Translations under genes and position numbers: made by a program
Notes under the pieces: generated by a model
What the model was told of the DNA's origin: nothing
Database searches by the model: none
The model's input: only the letters and a program-made list of their open reading frames with translations
Assembly: GCF_963583255.1 (NCBI RefSeq)
Contig: NC_084807.1
Coordinates: 28,718,381-28,782,380 of the forward strand
Reading direction: 5' to 3'
Source: Pyrus communis
Taxonomy: Eukaryota; Streptophyta; Magnoliopsida; Rosales; Rosaceae
Length of the DNA: 64,000 nt
Part shown: positions 48,704 through 59,600 of the stretch, in pieces
Layout of the letters: every line of letters starts with the position of its first letter
Numbering within the stretch: position 1 is the first letter of the stretch

Positions 48704-51060
48704 TCCCCCCGCAATCTCATGTTTGGATGATCCTAACATGAGATTGGTACAATGAATACAAAATAATGGAGCACTGAGCCCTTTGGTTAGTATGTCAGCA
48801 AATTGCTCTTTGGATGACACAAACTGCACCATAAGTTTGTTTTTGGCAACTTTCTCTCGAACTAATTGCACATCAATTTCAATGTGTTTTGTCCGTTGAT
48901 GTTGGACAGGATTGAAGGACAGTGCTATAGCAGAGAGATTATGACAAATGAGCACAGGAGTTGCAGGTATTGGAACATGCAGGAAAGTGAGAATTTGTTG
49001 GATCCAATCAAGCTTAGCTGCAGTGGAAGATAAAGCACGATACTTGGCCTCAGTTGATGAACGGGAAATTGTTTGTTGCTTCTTAGAGGACCACGAGATA
49101 GGATTATTGCCTAAGAACACAACCAAACCTGTTGTAGATCTTCGATCATTGGGATCACCCGCCCAATCAGCATCACTAAAAGCATGTAAGGTGAAATCTC
49201 CTTTGGAGTAGGAGATGCCAAAATCCATAGTACCTTTCAAATACCTCAAAATCCTTTTGACAGCGGTGAAATGAGAAACCATTGGATTTTGCATTAACTG
49301 ACAAACTTGATGCACATAGAAAGCAATATCGGGTCTAGTGAATGTGAGGTATTGGAGTGCTTCCACTACACTTCTATACAATGTAGGATTAGAGTAAGGC
49401 TCACCATCATTCGTAAGTAATCTTTTATGTGGGAGACAAGGTGTATCACAGGGCTTTGACTCAATCATTTTTGCTTTGACAAGTAAATTCTACATATATT
49501 TCTGTTGTGATAGAAACAAACCATTAGCAATCTTGAAATTTGAATTCCCAGAAAGAAGTGAATAGGACATAAGTCCTTGATATCAAATTCAGAAGTCAAG
49601 TCACGGATCACTTGTTGTATCTCATTGGTTTCCCTTCTTGTGATGATAATATCATCAACATAGAGCAATAATATCACAACATTTGCACTAACAGTTTTCA
49701 CAAATAAGGAGGAATCAGAGTAAGTGGTTTGGAATCCCAACTGAGGCAAAAAAGAAGTAAACCTATCATTATATGCCCTTGGGGCCTGCTTCAATCCATA
49801 GAGAGATTTATGTACTTTACACACCAAAGATGGATTCTGGGGATCCTCAAAGCCAGGTGGCTGAGCCATGTACACTTCCTCTTGCAAAATTCGATGGAGG
49901 AATGCATTCTTGACATTGAGTTGCCGAAGGAGCCAATTGAAATAAGCTGCTAGTGCTAAAACAATTCTCACTGTGGTGGGTTTAAGAACCGGGCTAAAAG
50001 TCTCATTGTAATCAAGACCAGGTTCTTGACTAAAGCCTTAGGCAACCTATCGGGCTTTATGCCTTGCAATAGACCCCTCTGAATGCCTTTTGATTTTGAA
50101 AATCCATTTACACCCCACCAAGTTCTTATTTGCAAGTAAAGATATTAAACTCCATGTTCCTTGATTATGCAAAGCATTGATTTCCTCATTCATTGCTTGA
50201 AACCACATTGAACTCTTAAGACTAGATTTGTATGATGATGGTTCACACATAGACAAATCAATATCTTTGGCGGCAACAAGTGTAGATAGGAAAGCCTTCT
50301 TCCATTTTTACTCCTAGTTTGCATAGGATGTAAGTTTAATGGTGGTATGGAGAGAACCATTTGCAAAGTATCAGTAATATGACCAAGTGCCACAGGGATA
50401 TGAGATGTGTCTGAAACTGCACCAGTAATGGACTTAGAGGAACTTTGTGACTCAGGTGAGAGTGATGGATTTTGAGATATAGGTGGAGACACTACAACAG
50501 GTGGAGAACTTGGTGGTGACTTATAATGATCTGAAGTATGAAATGGGGATAATGATGGAGGGACTGCACTTGAGTTAATGACTAGATAAAGCAAGGTGAT
50601 CATGTTTTACGATGTAACCACAAGAGAAGGAGAAAGACCATCAAGCTTATCAGAAGGAAAAGATTTATGTTGAGTTTATGCCAATAAATCTGTATAAGGA
50701 AATTTACGTTCACTAAACACCACATGTCTAGACACAAAGAATTTATTTTGAGAAATTGCATAACAAATGTACCCTATGCATAGCCCAAGAAGACACATTA
50801 TGTAGTCTTTGCTTGAAGTTTAGTGGAAGTATATGGTCTTAATAAAGGATAACAGGCACAACCAAATGTTCTTAAGTGATGAATAACTAGGACATCACCA
50901 TATAAGACCTCAAAAGGAGACTTATAGACAATATGGGAGTAGGCATCCTTTTAATAAGATAGGTAGCTGTTTGACATGCAAAAGACCAAAATTGATAGGG
51001 TATTTTGCCTGTTTGTAACAATGTGACTGTGGTTTCAATAAGATGTCTATGCTTTCATTC
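48701..51060 (-). pseudogene. Copia integrase C-terminus, RT and RNase H (second family)
   Basis: Minus strand from 51,060: KHRHLIETTVTLLQTGK, LRTFGCACYPLLRPY (integrase end), then a variable Ser/Pro region with MQTRSK (about 50,325), RT (WFQAMNEEINAL, QLNVKNAFLH, SLYGLKQAPRAY, LLYVDDIIIT) and RNase H (DADWAGDPNDRRSTTG, SSTEAKYRAL, KHIEIDVQLVREK, DILTKGL). Damage includes stops and frameshifts near 50,600-51,050, 50,040 and 49,490-49,560. The first RT catalytic Asp is changed (QLN for QLD), and Asp to His is seen in the RNase H CHNLSA motif. The YVDD box is intact. Dead pol. The last ORF stops at the LTR boundary. Confidence 0.85.
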
Positions 51061-53160
51061 AACCATGTCGAGCATGGTTTGATTTTTTCTTTCCGCCACA
51101 CAATTTTGTTGAGGGGATCTTGGAACTGTCAAAGGTCGACGAATTCTATTGGCTTCACAAAATTCTTGAAATTCCTTCGAAGTGAATTCTCCTCCTCGAT
51201 CAGATCTCATGGCTTTGATCTTGCAACCACTCTATTTTTCTATAGCGGCTTTGAACTTCTTGAATGCTCCAAAGGCCTCTTATTTCTGCTTTAAGAAATA
51301 TACCCAGGTTTTCCTTGAAAAATCATCAATGAAGAGAAGGAAATAATTATTTTTACCCAAAGAGCTTGGTTTTGTTGGACCGCACACATCGGTGTGAATG
51401 AGCTCGAGTGGCTTTTGGGCTCTTGTGGTCGACTCATTTGGAAAGCTTTTCCTGAACTGTTTCTGTCACATCCCAACCCGGGCCCCCACCACATCCCGGG
51501 CTTAACTCCATTGTAGCACGATATTGTCCAATTTGGGCCCCAACCACGCCCTCACGGTTTTGTTTCTGGGAACTCACATGAGAACTTCCCAGTAGGTCAC
51601 CCATCTTGGGATTGATATTCCCTGAATACCAGGATAGGCACGTGTCAGTTTCCCAAGTAAACATCCTTCGCAAACTTGATCAGGATGACTGATGCATGGT
51701 AAGCCTCTCATCATCTCCTTCTTGGATAATAACTTCAGTCCCCCAAAGTTAAGGTGCCCAAAACAAAGATGTCGAAGCCAGGATATGTTTTTGTAACATA
51801 TCTTGAGACATTTTGCTTGAATGTTCATGGGAAACATCGCATTCTTTGACATTTTTATCTTGGCAATTAATCTTCCTTTGTCATCTCTAAGAAAAAGGCT
51901 ATAATTTTTCATGTGAATATCATAACCTCTTTCTAAAAGTTGACCCAAACTCATAATGTTGCTTTTCATATTGGGCACATAGTAAACATTTGAAATTATT
52001 TGATGACCGCCATTTTTCAGGGGAATAAGGATGTTACCTTTTCCTTTTACGGGTATTTTGGATTTGTCTCCAAAAGAAACGTTGTCACTCACTAATTCAT
52101 TGAGCTCAACAAACATGCTTTTTCTTCCGCACATGTGGTTGCTGGCACCGGTGTCAAGGTACCATGTATAGTCTTGGTCTCCATCATTGTTCTTGCATGC
52201 TAGTAGAACAATGCCATTCTCTTCTTTCTCTTCTTTCACATAATTGACCTTCTTATCAAGTCTGTTGCTTAGAGCTCTACATTCCCAAGCATAATGCCTA
52301 AACTTTTGACAATTGTAACATTGAATTTGAGATTTTTCATACCTCAAGTTTAAGCGTCCTCTTCCACGACCTTTTGTTGAGCTTTCTCCTCTTTCGTAGT
52401 TACTATGGTTGTTGAAGTTCCAACCACGTCCACGTCCACGTCCATGTCCACGTCTGCGACCTTGGCCACGACTTCTTTCGTACTGGCTTCTCTCGTTGTT
52501 GAAGCTTTCTTCTTTCTTCTTTGGCTGGACATACATCTTAAGGAGATGCTCGTCATTCCCTTGCCTCTTCTTATGTTTCTCTTCATATTCTTGTAGCGAA
52601 CCCATTAATTGCTCTATACTAATTTCTTCAATTATCACGACAATGTGCTCCAATTTGGGGTCCAACGAGCGTAGTATCTTCTCCATAATTCTAACATCTT
52701 CTAACTTTTCTCCGTTTCTTTTTAATTGATTGAAAACGGCTAAGACTCTTGAGAAATAATCGGAGATTGATTCAGACCCTTTCATTTGTAGAAATTCGAA
52801 TTCACCTCTTAACACTTGAAGATGAACCTTTTTCACTTGTTCGGCTCCTTTGTAAGAGGTTTGAAGCTTCTTCCATGCTTGCTTGGCGGAGGTTGCACTT
52901 GAGACTTTCTCAAAGCCATTGTCATCTAATGCTTGGTAGATGAGGTAAAGAGCCTTCTTGTCTCTCTTTCTTGAATCTTTCAAACTCTCCTTCTGGGCTT
53001 GGGTTAAAGTAGCTTCATCTTCTGGCTCACTGTAGTCTCTCTCCACGACTTCCCAGACATCATGTGCTCCCAAAAGGGCCTTCATTTTGATACTCCAATT
53101 ATCGAAGTTGTTGTTGTCGAGTACTGGAACTTGGAAGGCTGCCATAGCGTTGCTAGCCAT
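51061..53160 (-). pseudogene. Copia gag, protease and integrase N-terminal half (first family)
   Basis: A continuous frame from MASNAMAAFQVPVLDNNNFD (start 53,160) carries a gag of the DUF4219/UBN2 type (WSIKMKALLGAHDVWE; LYLIYQALDD; LRSLDPKLEHIV). It includes an Arg/Gly-rich segment, zinc knuckle CYNCQKFRHYAWEC (CX2CX4HX4C, about 52,325-52,284), protease WYLDTGASNHMCG (about 52,170-52,130) and gag-pre-integrase LRHLCFGHLNF..CEGCLLGK. A solo LTR then interrupts. Integrase resumes at QFRKSFPNEST, HTDVCGPTKP, FIDDFSRKTWVYFL, one stop, RSDRGGEFTS.EF, SPQQNCVAERKNQTMLDM. The gag-protease frame is remarkably open, suggesting a younger element than the second half. Confidence 0.88.
51464..51647 (-). 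mobile_element. Cassandra-type solo LTR in the Copia integrase, TSD GAAAC
   Basis: A 184 bp piece, TG..CA bounded, is flanked by the perfect 5 bp repeat GAAAC (minus; plus GTTTC at 51,459-51,463 and 51,648-51,652). It carries, in minus orientation, the Cassandra blocks GATGGGTGACC.ACTGGGAAGT, CGTGAGGG, GGACAATATCGTGCTAC and a GGATGTGACA end. It is 100 bp shorter than the complete LTRs at 39 kb and lacks the AACTCCGAAGTTAAGCG part of the 5S domain. It is a solo LTR of a variant Cassandra family, or a deleted LTR. Its excision footprint shows the gag-pol frame was intact when it landed. Confidence 0.85.
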
Positions 53161-53161
53161 A

Positions 53162-53173
53162 GCTCTGTACCAC
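53162..53173 (-). other. Retrotransposon primer-binding site
   Basis: Minus-strand TGGTACAGAGC lies three bases inside the LTR end. It matches the initiator-Met site TGGTATCAGAGC with one base missing. It fixes the inner edge of the 5' LTR. Confidence 0.7.
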
Positions 53174-53175
53174 TT

Positions 53176-53681
53176 TGTTGGGGCGTAAAAAGACTTCATT
53201 ACTTTGGAGATGTTTATCTCACAAAGGAGAATGTAATGCAGCGGAATTGATTGGCAAGAGAAAGAAAGAACACTCAAAGTATTATACAAAATTTTTATTC
53301 TCACACAAACTTAGTACAAGAGGAAACACTTAAACACTCTTAGAAGCTTTGTTGCTTCTTCTTACTTCTTACTTGACACTCTCACTTCTTACTACTTGTT
53401 CTCTTGGTTACATCACATAGCTTAGCACCTCACCTATTTATAGGCAAGGTTTGCCAACTTACCTTATTTCTAGATCTTTCTAGCTTTTCGTATGTCCACA
53501 CAATTTTACAAGATTCTAGGTCTCTCTACAAAAGGCCATAGATATTTTATGCATGCATTCAACGTACATGCTTTTTCTAGAATTCTCTAGCATTTGCATG
53601 AATCATCCATTGTGCTTGTATTGCCTTTTCAACATGGGCTGGATCCATTGTCTTGGACCAAGACAAGATTACAATTCAACA
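53176..53681 (-). repeat. 5' LTR of the first Copia family
   Basis: Minus strand starts TGTTGAATTG and ends CCCCAACA just before the primer site, 506 bp. A TATAAATA box (plus 53,435-53,442) followed by GGTGAGGTGC is the likely U3 promoter. The LTR begins 42 bp downstream of the stop of CNGC B, in the same orientation. No second copy of it exists in the window. Confidence 0.85.
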
Positions 53682-53722
53682 CTATTGTCATCCCCTATTT
53701 CAGCTAGGGACGGAGGCGGAAG

Positions 53723-56700
53723 TCATTGCGCCTTGGTATTGGAACGAAGAAAAGCAGAAAGTGTCATCTCCTTCGACTCTTCAAGATTGTAACGAATGAG
53801 CAAGTCCCAATGTGATTTGAGTGGAGAGACTAAGTCCTTGGCCATGAGCACAAATGCTTCTACTTTTGTAAGACTTTTGACATGTTTGCTGGAGACTGGA
53901 ACTTCGGTGAAGTCTGATGCCCAATCGAGAAGCTCTTCCCCGTAAAAGTCACCTTTCCCGAGGGGCTTGATGGCCACTGATGAGATTCCTTGCCCAGCAT
54001 GACTGTCACTCGACGTGTAGGTCCACATTGTCCCTTCGGTAATCAACAGCATGCAATCGAGTGGATCTCCCGTTCGAAAAACGAAGCTGTTCTCAACGTA
54101 CGTCGCTGGCTTTAGATAGTCGCACATCATCTTGAACACTTTTTCATCCATGTCTCTAAGCATTGGTATCTGTAGTTTACATACACAGGTTAATCTACTG
54201 TACTCTTTAATTTGAACAATAATTTTGTAATGAATGTAACATTAACCTAGTTTTAGTAATAACAATGTGATTCTGTGTTGTTGACTAACTTAGCATTATT
54301 GCATAACTATGGACTATAAACTTTAAGATTATAGTGCAATCTTATCATTATTGTAATTCAAACATCGAATGTTAATGTCATTTTGTTTTAAAACAATGTA
54401 TTCCATAAATTAATGGTGAGAGATAGAGGTTGAGGAACATACTTTCTTAAGTGTTTTTATAGCTTCCTTTTTTTTTTTACGTTGTCGTCTCATGTACACT
54501 GTTTGTGTAGCTCCCGTCTGCATAAAAGCCTGTCTCGCCACAAATCAAACAATTACTTAATATACTTGAAGAATGATCTCCGCAGTCCCAACTCCCAAAC
54601 ACAGAAAAATTGTCGAAAGTTAATGTACAGTGAGACTTAATATACCAACCTGCACGTTTCCAATGAGATATATAAACAGTAGCAAGCCAATGACTGAAAT
54701 GAGAATCGCAAACAAGTTTTCCCACACATACGTACTTGTTACCAGATTTGTCCCAAAATTACTGCAAAATATTAGACAATGTTGCCGAATTAGATAATCT
54801 CAAAAAATTTATTCGTTACATATTTTTCTGAAAATTGTTGATTGTCAATGGATATACAATGTACCTTAGATTTCGCAAGCCCCACCAAAAAGAGTATAAA
54901 AACTTCTTTCCGAACTTTTGATCCGGGTTTTCATTTTTAAGGGAATCGAGAAATATTCCAAAGTTAAATGGAGCATCTGGATCCAACGGGCAACTCCCGT
55001 TTAGATGTTTGGTAATATCTCTTGCAGTAGTATTGTCATCATATGGCATACGCAACGGGCAACTCTCGTTTAGTTGTTTGATAATATTTCTTTCTTTAGG
55101 ACTCCCAGCATATAGAGTATGCCACGGGCGGCAAGGCGTGTGAGGTGTGATAATATATCTTGCAGTAATATTCCCACTATCGCAGTACAAAGTGTCCTTG
55201 CATCCAATGCAAATAGTGTCATTGCATGCAACACTAAGTTTTACACAAGCCTCGTGCCAACATGATGCCTCTCGTTGAACAGAGAAAAAGTACCAAAAAG
55301 CTCCGAGTACCTAAATCCATAACATGCAATCAAGATCGTCAATTAATTGCGGGGGGTGGTGAGTGGTGGTGGTGGTTGTGTTTTTTGTTTTTTTAATTTT
55401 TTTTTTATAAACAAACAATAGTATCTACATTAAGGAAGTGGGGGAGTGGACTAAGACTTACAATGTAGTTCAAATTCATCTTTGGCGAGAATCGAACCTA
55501 AGACCTCTCACTTACAAGTGAAGAGGAATGTCACTAGACCGTAATATTAAATGACATGGTGGTGGTGTTAGAATTATAGAGTTAATTAATCCGGAATCTT
55601 CTCCTTAATTAACGGAACGTAATATCAATTGTAATTAATTTAGAAATCCGAAATCCTACCACATATGAGTTTTCTCAAACCCTATATATTATAAACGTTC
55701 AACATGATTAATTTAAATAGTCATATTTCTACACAATCATTTTCGAAAAAACTGCATCGGTCCATAATCCAACATTAGTAATTAACAAAGTATTAAAATA
55801 TAATGACAATTGAGTTGAAACTTACGTGACCGGCAAGAATGTAGAGAAACAAGTTGAATAGACCATTAGCCCATTTCCCATTCTTGTCTTTGAATAACTT
55901 GGCGGACAGGTGAATTCGAAAAATTCTTGGAACATATTGACCGAGAAGAAACACATTCACAAACATTTTGTGTTCCACAAATCCTGAGTCTTTCGTTGGG
56001 TAAAACATTAGTATAATCAGCTGCAGAAATTTAAAAGATAAACCAGGGTTAGAACATAGAAATCCATCAATTTCAGCTAGCTACCAAATAAAAAATAAAT
56101 AAAAATTAGAGTTTAGTTAATTTCTCTTACTTGTGGGAGGGGAAGAACAGCTAAAACGTCAATTATGATGGATAACCACGACACATTCTTAGCTATTTTC
56201 CTGGCATATTGAATTAACCTCTTGGACGTTTCATTTTTCGGGGTATTCGTTCCGGAGGCTGAAGGCTCCGACTTTTTGTCCCTTGCAGGGTATAAAATTT
56301 CACATATTTTGTCCCTTGCAGAGTCTAAAATTTCACATATCAAATGCACCAGGAAAATGACATCCGTGAGAGATCGCATAACAAGAGCAACAATTTTCAA
56401 CGTTTTGTCCGTATGAAGGCACTTATTTTCCTGATGGACGTTCACAACGTAAAAGAACAAAGGATCCAGAGAGACAGCAAATACACATGAGATCACAATT
56501 ATACTGTTCCACCTTTCAAGGTAAGGCTTCTGATGCTCATCAAAAATCGTCCGCTTGAGCACATCAAAAATCTTCCCAGTTCTCCCACGTTCTACAACCT
56601 TTCTGGGAAACACGCAACAAACAACGAATGAAATTCATATGCATTTACCCTAAACCCTAATATATGAACCCCTCGAGCTAACAAATTAAACAAGATAAAA

Positions 56701-57664
56701 TAAGATATAAATCCGATTCTAGTAGCAGCTATTAGATATATTTCAGACATTCTTCACTAAAACAAGTATCCGTCCTTGCATAATGTAACATAATAATGAA
56801 TAATAATTTAACAATAATTTTACAAAATTGACTACAATACTTATATATTTAATAAAATTACTATCTAATGATCAAATATAATTCATGTGGATAGTTGAAG
56901 ACCACGACAGGTCCACAAGAAGTCTAAATGAAATCAGACTACTACCAAAATATTTTAGAAATTTTCACTATATACACAACAAAATACAAAAATTACTTTA
57001 TTAAAAAAAGGCCAAATCTCACTTTGATATTCCAGATGATAAATATATATATTGTGATGCAATCATATTTAGAATAGGAATGTAATCGTGTAAATCTTAG
57101 TATCTTTTATATTCCTATTAGGAGTTGATTACCTATTAAGAGTTTGTAATCCTAAAAGGATAAGGTTTTTGTCTATACTACTACTATAAATAAAGGTACA
57201 ATCGGGTGATACAAATACACCTCACAATTAAATCTCTTTCTTCTCCCTCTTAGTGCTGCCGGCCCCCTCTCTCTCTCTAATCCCTTAGATAGCTCAATCA
57301 AATAGGCCTACAACATATTACTATTTGTCAAATTTCTGTCCTGAATTAGTATAGAGTTTCCAATTTTCTCTTGAACTTTAATTCTAGCCAATTTTCCCCT
57401 CCCCTGGGACATTACAAAGTATTGGCTTTGGCTTTGTGCCCAATTTACCAAAACAAGATTACATTTTTGCCCTTATACAATTGGTATGTGTTATCCGTGT
57501 GACCAAGATGGATGAAAAATTAGATGAAAAATTTCAAAATCTAACACTAAGGGGAAATTGACTATTTATAAAAGTTCAAGGGATAATCGGCTAAAATTAA
57601 AACTCAAGAGAGAAATTAGCAACTTTACACAAGTTCAGACAAATCAACAACTAGGTCATATATG

Positions 57665-57700
<36 letters not shown>

Positions 57701-58424
57701 CTATCTCTTTTTCGAAGGGAAACGATTTCATTAGAACATCAAATCAAGTAAAGCTATCTTGAAGGAGGGCACCTGAAGAAACGCAAGAGGGACCTCACTT
57801 CAAAGAAATATTATATACGATTGTGTATATATTTGTAGCCAATCCCATAAATTAGTATAAATAAGAGTTTGTCTTTGTTAAATGTGACGCAATGCTTCCT
57901 TGGAGGAATGGTTATGAACGTGTCACTGTGTCTGTAGAAAGAAGTTTGTCTCTGTTTAAAGTTTTCACTGAAGTCTACTCATCGCATCTTTGAAGTCTGA
58001 CAAGTGAATCAAATTGGCCACCATATACAACTCCGATGCCAGCTACTGCCTCTCATCCGATTAGATGAGTTCCGTCGCCTCGCCACCGGCGCTTCGACTT
58101 CGGCACTATGCAGTTTTGGGTGTTTTAAAATTTAAAAATAAAGGAACATAAGGTGTTATAATGACCATATATTCAATCGTTGCGTTCCAAATAGCATAAA
58201 TTCGTATGCGTTCTGTGAATCCCAATGTTTTATCACACATTTCCCGTCGCTACACCAGATTGCGCAACATGGTGCGCTGCTATACTTTGAGAGTGACAAA
58301 TAAGAGCAAGCTAAGGTCAGAATTCGAAATACAGAGAGAGAGAGAGAGAGTGTACGAACCTGTCTATTTCCTCTACTGCCGGGTTCTCCACATCTGAATT
58401 CATTTCCTTGACGTTTGTATCCAT
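53723..58424 (-). CDS. CNGC copy B: intact cyclic nucleotide-gated channel-like gene (607 aa)
   Basis: Seven exons (minus): 58424-58360, 56602-56131, 56020-55826, 55310-54865, 54761-54650, 54529-54443, 54169-53723. They total 1,824 nt, in frame throughout, all GT-AG. Residues: short N terminus 1-50; S1 about 54-76; S2 about 92-112; S3 about 162-178; S4 (QYVPRIFRIHLSAKLFK) about 207-223; S5 about 233-255; pore helix YSFWWGLRNL 383-392; filter GTNL 396-399; S6 408-428; linker only 431-459 (Lys-rich); CNBD from 460 with FVFRTGDPLDCM and GDFYGEELLDWA (phosphate-binding cassette). Family role: cyclic-nucleotide- and calmodulin-regulated cation channel, normally tetrameric in the plasma membrane. 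Odd points: the usual 700-odd aa are cut to 607, the linker lacks most helices, no IQ motif is recognisable, and S2-S3 has a 33 bp tandem duplication. The start is chosen because exon 1 (MDTNVKEMNSDVENPAVEEI) parallels A, D and F. Expression is unproven. Confidence 0.85.
55350..55737 (+). mobile_element. Deleted remnant of the intron 3 Copia in CNGC B
   Basis: Retains the polypurine tract (TTGCGGGGGGTGG), the same inserted short repeat as in A (55,360-55,566) and the 3' LTR (TGTTAG, 55,567-55,737). The 5' LTR and all coding sequence are gone. It is collinear with 8,474-8,844 in CNGC A, so the insertion predates duplication of the two genes. Confidence 0.8.
56275..56340 (-). repeat. 33 bp tandem duplication in exon 2 of CNGC B
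   Basis: Two adjacent 33 bp copies (56,275-56,307; 56,308-56,340) differ at two bases. They give the 11-residue repeats ICEILDSARDK and ICEILYPARDK at the end of S2. Copy A has a single ICEIL here. Confidence 0.92.
57055..57315. mobile_element. Solo LTR (TRIM-like) in intron 1 of CNGC B
   Basis: A 261 bp segment TGATGCAATC..CTACAACA is absent from the matching place in CNGC A (about 12,008), where flanks join as ACATATTGCTATTTG. Flanking pentamers are TATTG and TATTA. It contains TATAAATA and a pyrimidine-rich end. It landed after the A/B duplication. Orientation is taken from TG..CA and is not otherwise proven. Confidence 0.72.
57666..57702. repeat. (AT)n microsatellite in intron 1 of CNGC B
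   Basis: About 17 AT dinucleotides. The same place in A (about 12,518) has only a short TATATATTT, so the expansion is specific to B. Confidence 0.9.
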
Positions 58425-58690
58425 AATAACTTAAATATATATGCACTCAATGACCTTGATGATGAGTAATAAAGATTACCTAATAAATAGCTACGACGAG
58501 GTTTTTAGTTTACAAGATGGAGAGAGAATAGCATGCAGAGAGCTAGCATTTGGGTTGAGTGGCAGAAACTGAAGCTGCTAGCTGCACTGCAATTCTATTT
58601 AATAGAATTCAAGTTTGTCTTGTTATATGACGCAGGTTATTTAATATGACGTAAGTCTTTTATATGACGTAAGTCATTTAATAATATGCA
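58425..58690 (-). promoter_or_regulatory. 5' leader/proximal promoter region of CNGC B
   Basis: Conserved with 13,230-13,480 of A: ATATATGCACTCAATGACCT, GATGATGAGTAATAAAGATT, GCTAGCATTTGGGTTGAGTG. Three TATGACG(C/T)A-type repeats at 58,625-58,675 contain TGACGT cores. Transcription start not determinable. Confidence 0.5.
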
Positions 58691-58779
58691 CGGGTCTAAC
58701 AGTTTAGTGGATAAGACCCCAGACACGTTTAGATCTATCTTTATTAGAAGAATTGTAGAAATGTAGTGTGAAAATCCAT

Positions 58780-59600
58780 CTCAAGAGACATTGCAAACAA
58801 AACATGAGAAGAGTGCAAAACAAGAGACACATGTATGACTTTAAAGTTACGTAGCATTGAATACTACGAGTGTTTTAGCTATTAGATTCGACTTTCATAA
58901 TATGCGGTGCATTAGCCTCTTACACTCAAGTTGAATATATATAGTCATTTAGTATTACAGTTTAGTTGTATTCATATTCAGTTGTAAGAAGTTTTGAGCT
59001 CGAATCTCCTAAATGGCAAATTTATAACCAATTTATTTCCCAACAACCTAGTACGCAACATAAGATTGTCAACAAGAAGATGCAGATATAAGCTTCTTTA
59101 GGCGGACATGCAAACAGGTAGCTAGGCAGACTCCGCTACACGAACAAGTAGGCTCTGCTACAAGCGGACAGATGGGTAGGCAGATTCCAGATATATGGCA
59201 GATGAATATAGATTGAGATGGCAGATGGTAGATAGTTTCAGGCAGGCAAATGTTAAAGTATAGGCTCCGTCACTAAACGGACGAGATTCCTATATTCCAA
59301 TTGGAGTCATGCTCTCCTAAGGTACTCATTTTGGAGACCTATAAGAATCAAATGCATATTAATAAAAGATTACATTAGTTTAAAGGCTTAAATATTTGAC
59401 AACTTAATCAAAACAAGAAAATGAGTTTTCTAATGGTTCTTTCTAATGGTTCATAGATTTTAATTTGGTTTTGGTTCATTAAGTTGTCAAATATTTTAAA
59501 CCTTTAAGAACTAATATAATCTTATGAATAATGTGTATTTAATCTTCATACATCCTCAAAATAAAGACCTTAGAAGAGTAAGACTGATTCGAACTGTATC
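58780..59600. repeat. Distal upstream segment of CNGC B, duplicated with A
   Basis: Counterpart of 14,180-15,205. It lacks the MITE at 13,666-14,090 and the Mutator-like MITE at 15,290-15,714. It contains an internal repeat TTTTCTAATGGTTCTTTCTA. No coding potential. Confidence 0.75.

Larger units (their letters stand above)
48485..53681 (-). mobile_element. Chimeric Ty1/Copia element with two unrelated LTRs
   Basis: Read on the minus strand: 5' LTR (53,681-53,176), primer-binding site, gag, protease, gag-pre-integrase and part of integrase from one Copia family (53,160-51,061). From about 51,060 the sequence continues as a second family's integrase end, RT and RNase H (to 48,701), polypurine tract and a different 3' LTR (48,703-48,485). 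The two LTRs differ in length (506 against 219 bp) and sequence, and the flanks (CTATT; GTAAT) show no target duplication. A Cassandra-like solo LTR (51,464-51,647) interrupts it. Many stops and frameshifts occur in the second half. It lies between the 3' end of CNGC B and the leader of CNGC D. Confidence 0.82.

Noticed and set aside
58156..58446. 96-codon ORF over the CNGC B exon 1 region
   Set aside because: It reads through the exon 1 donor and the GA run in another frame; the conserved frame MDTNVKEMN..EID with a splice donor is the better model.
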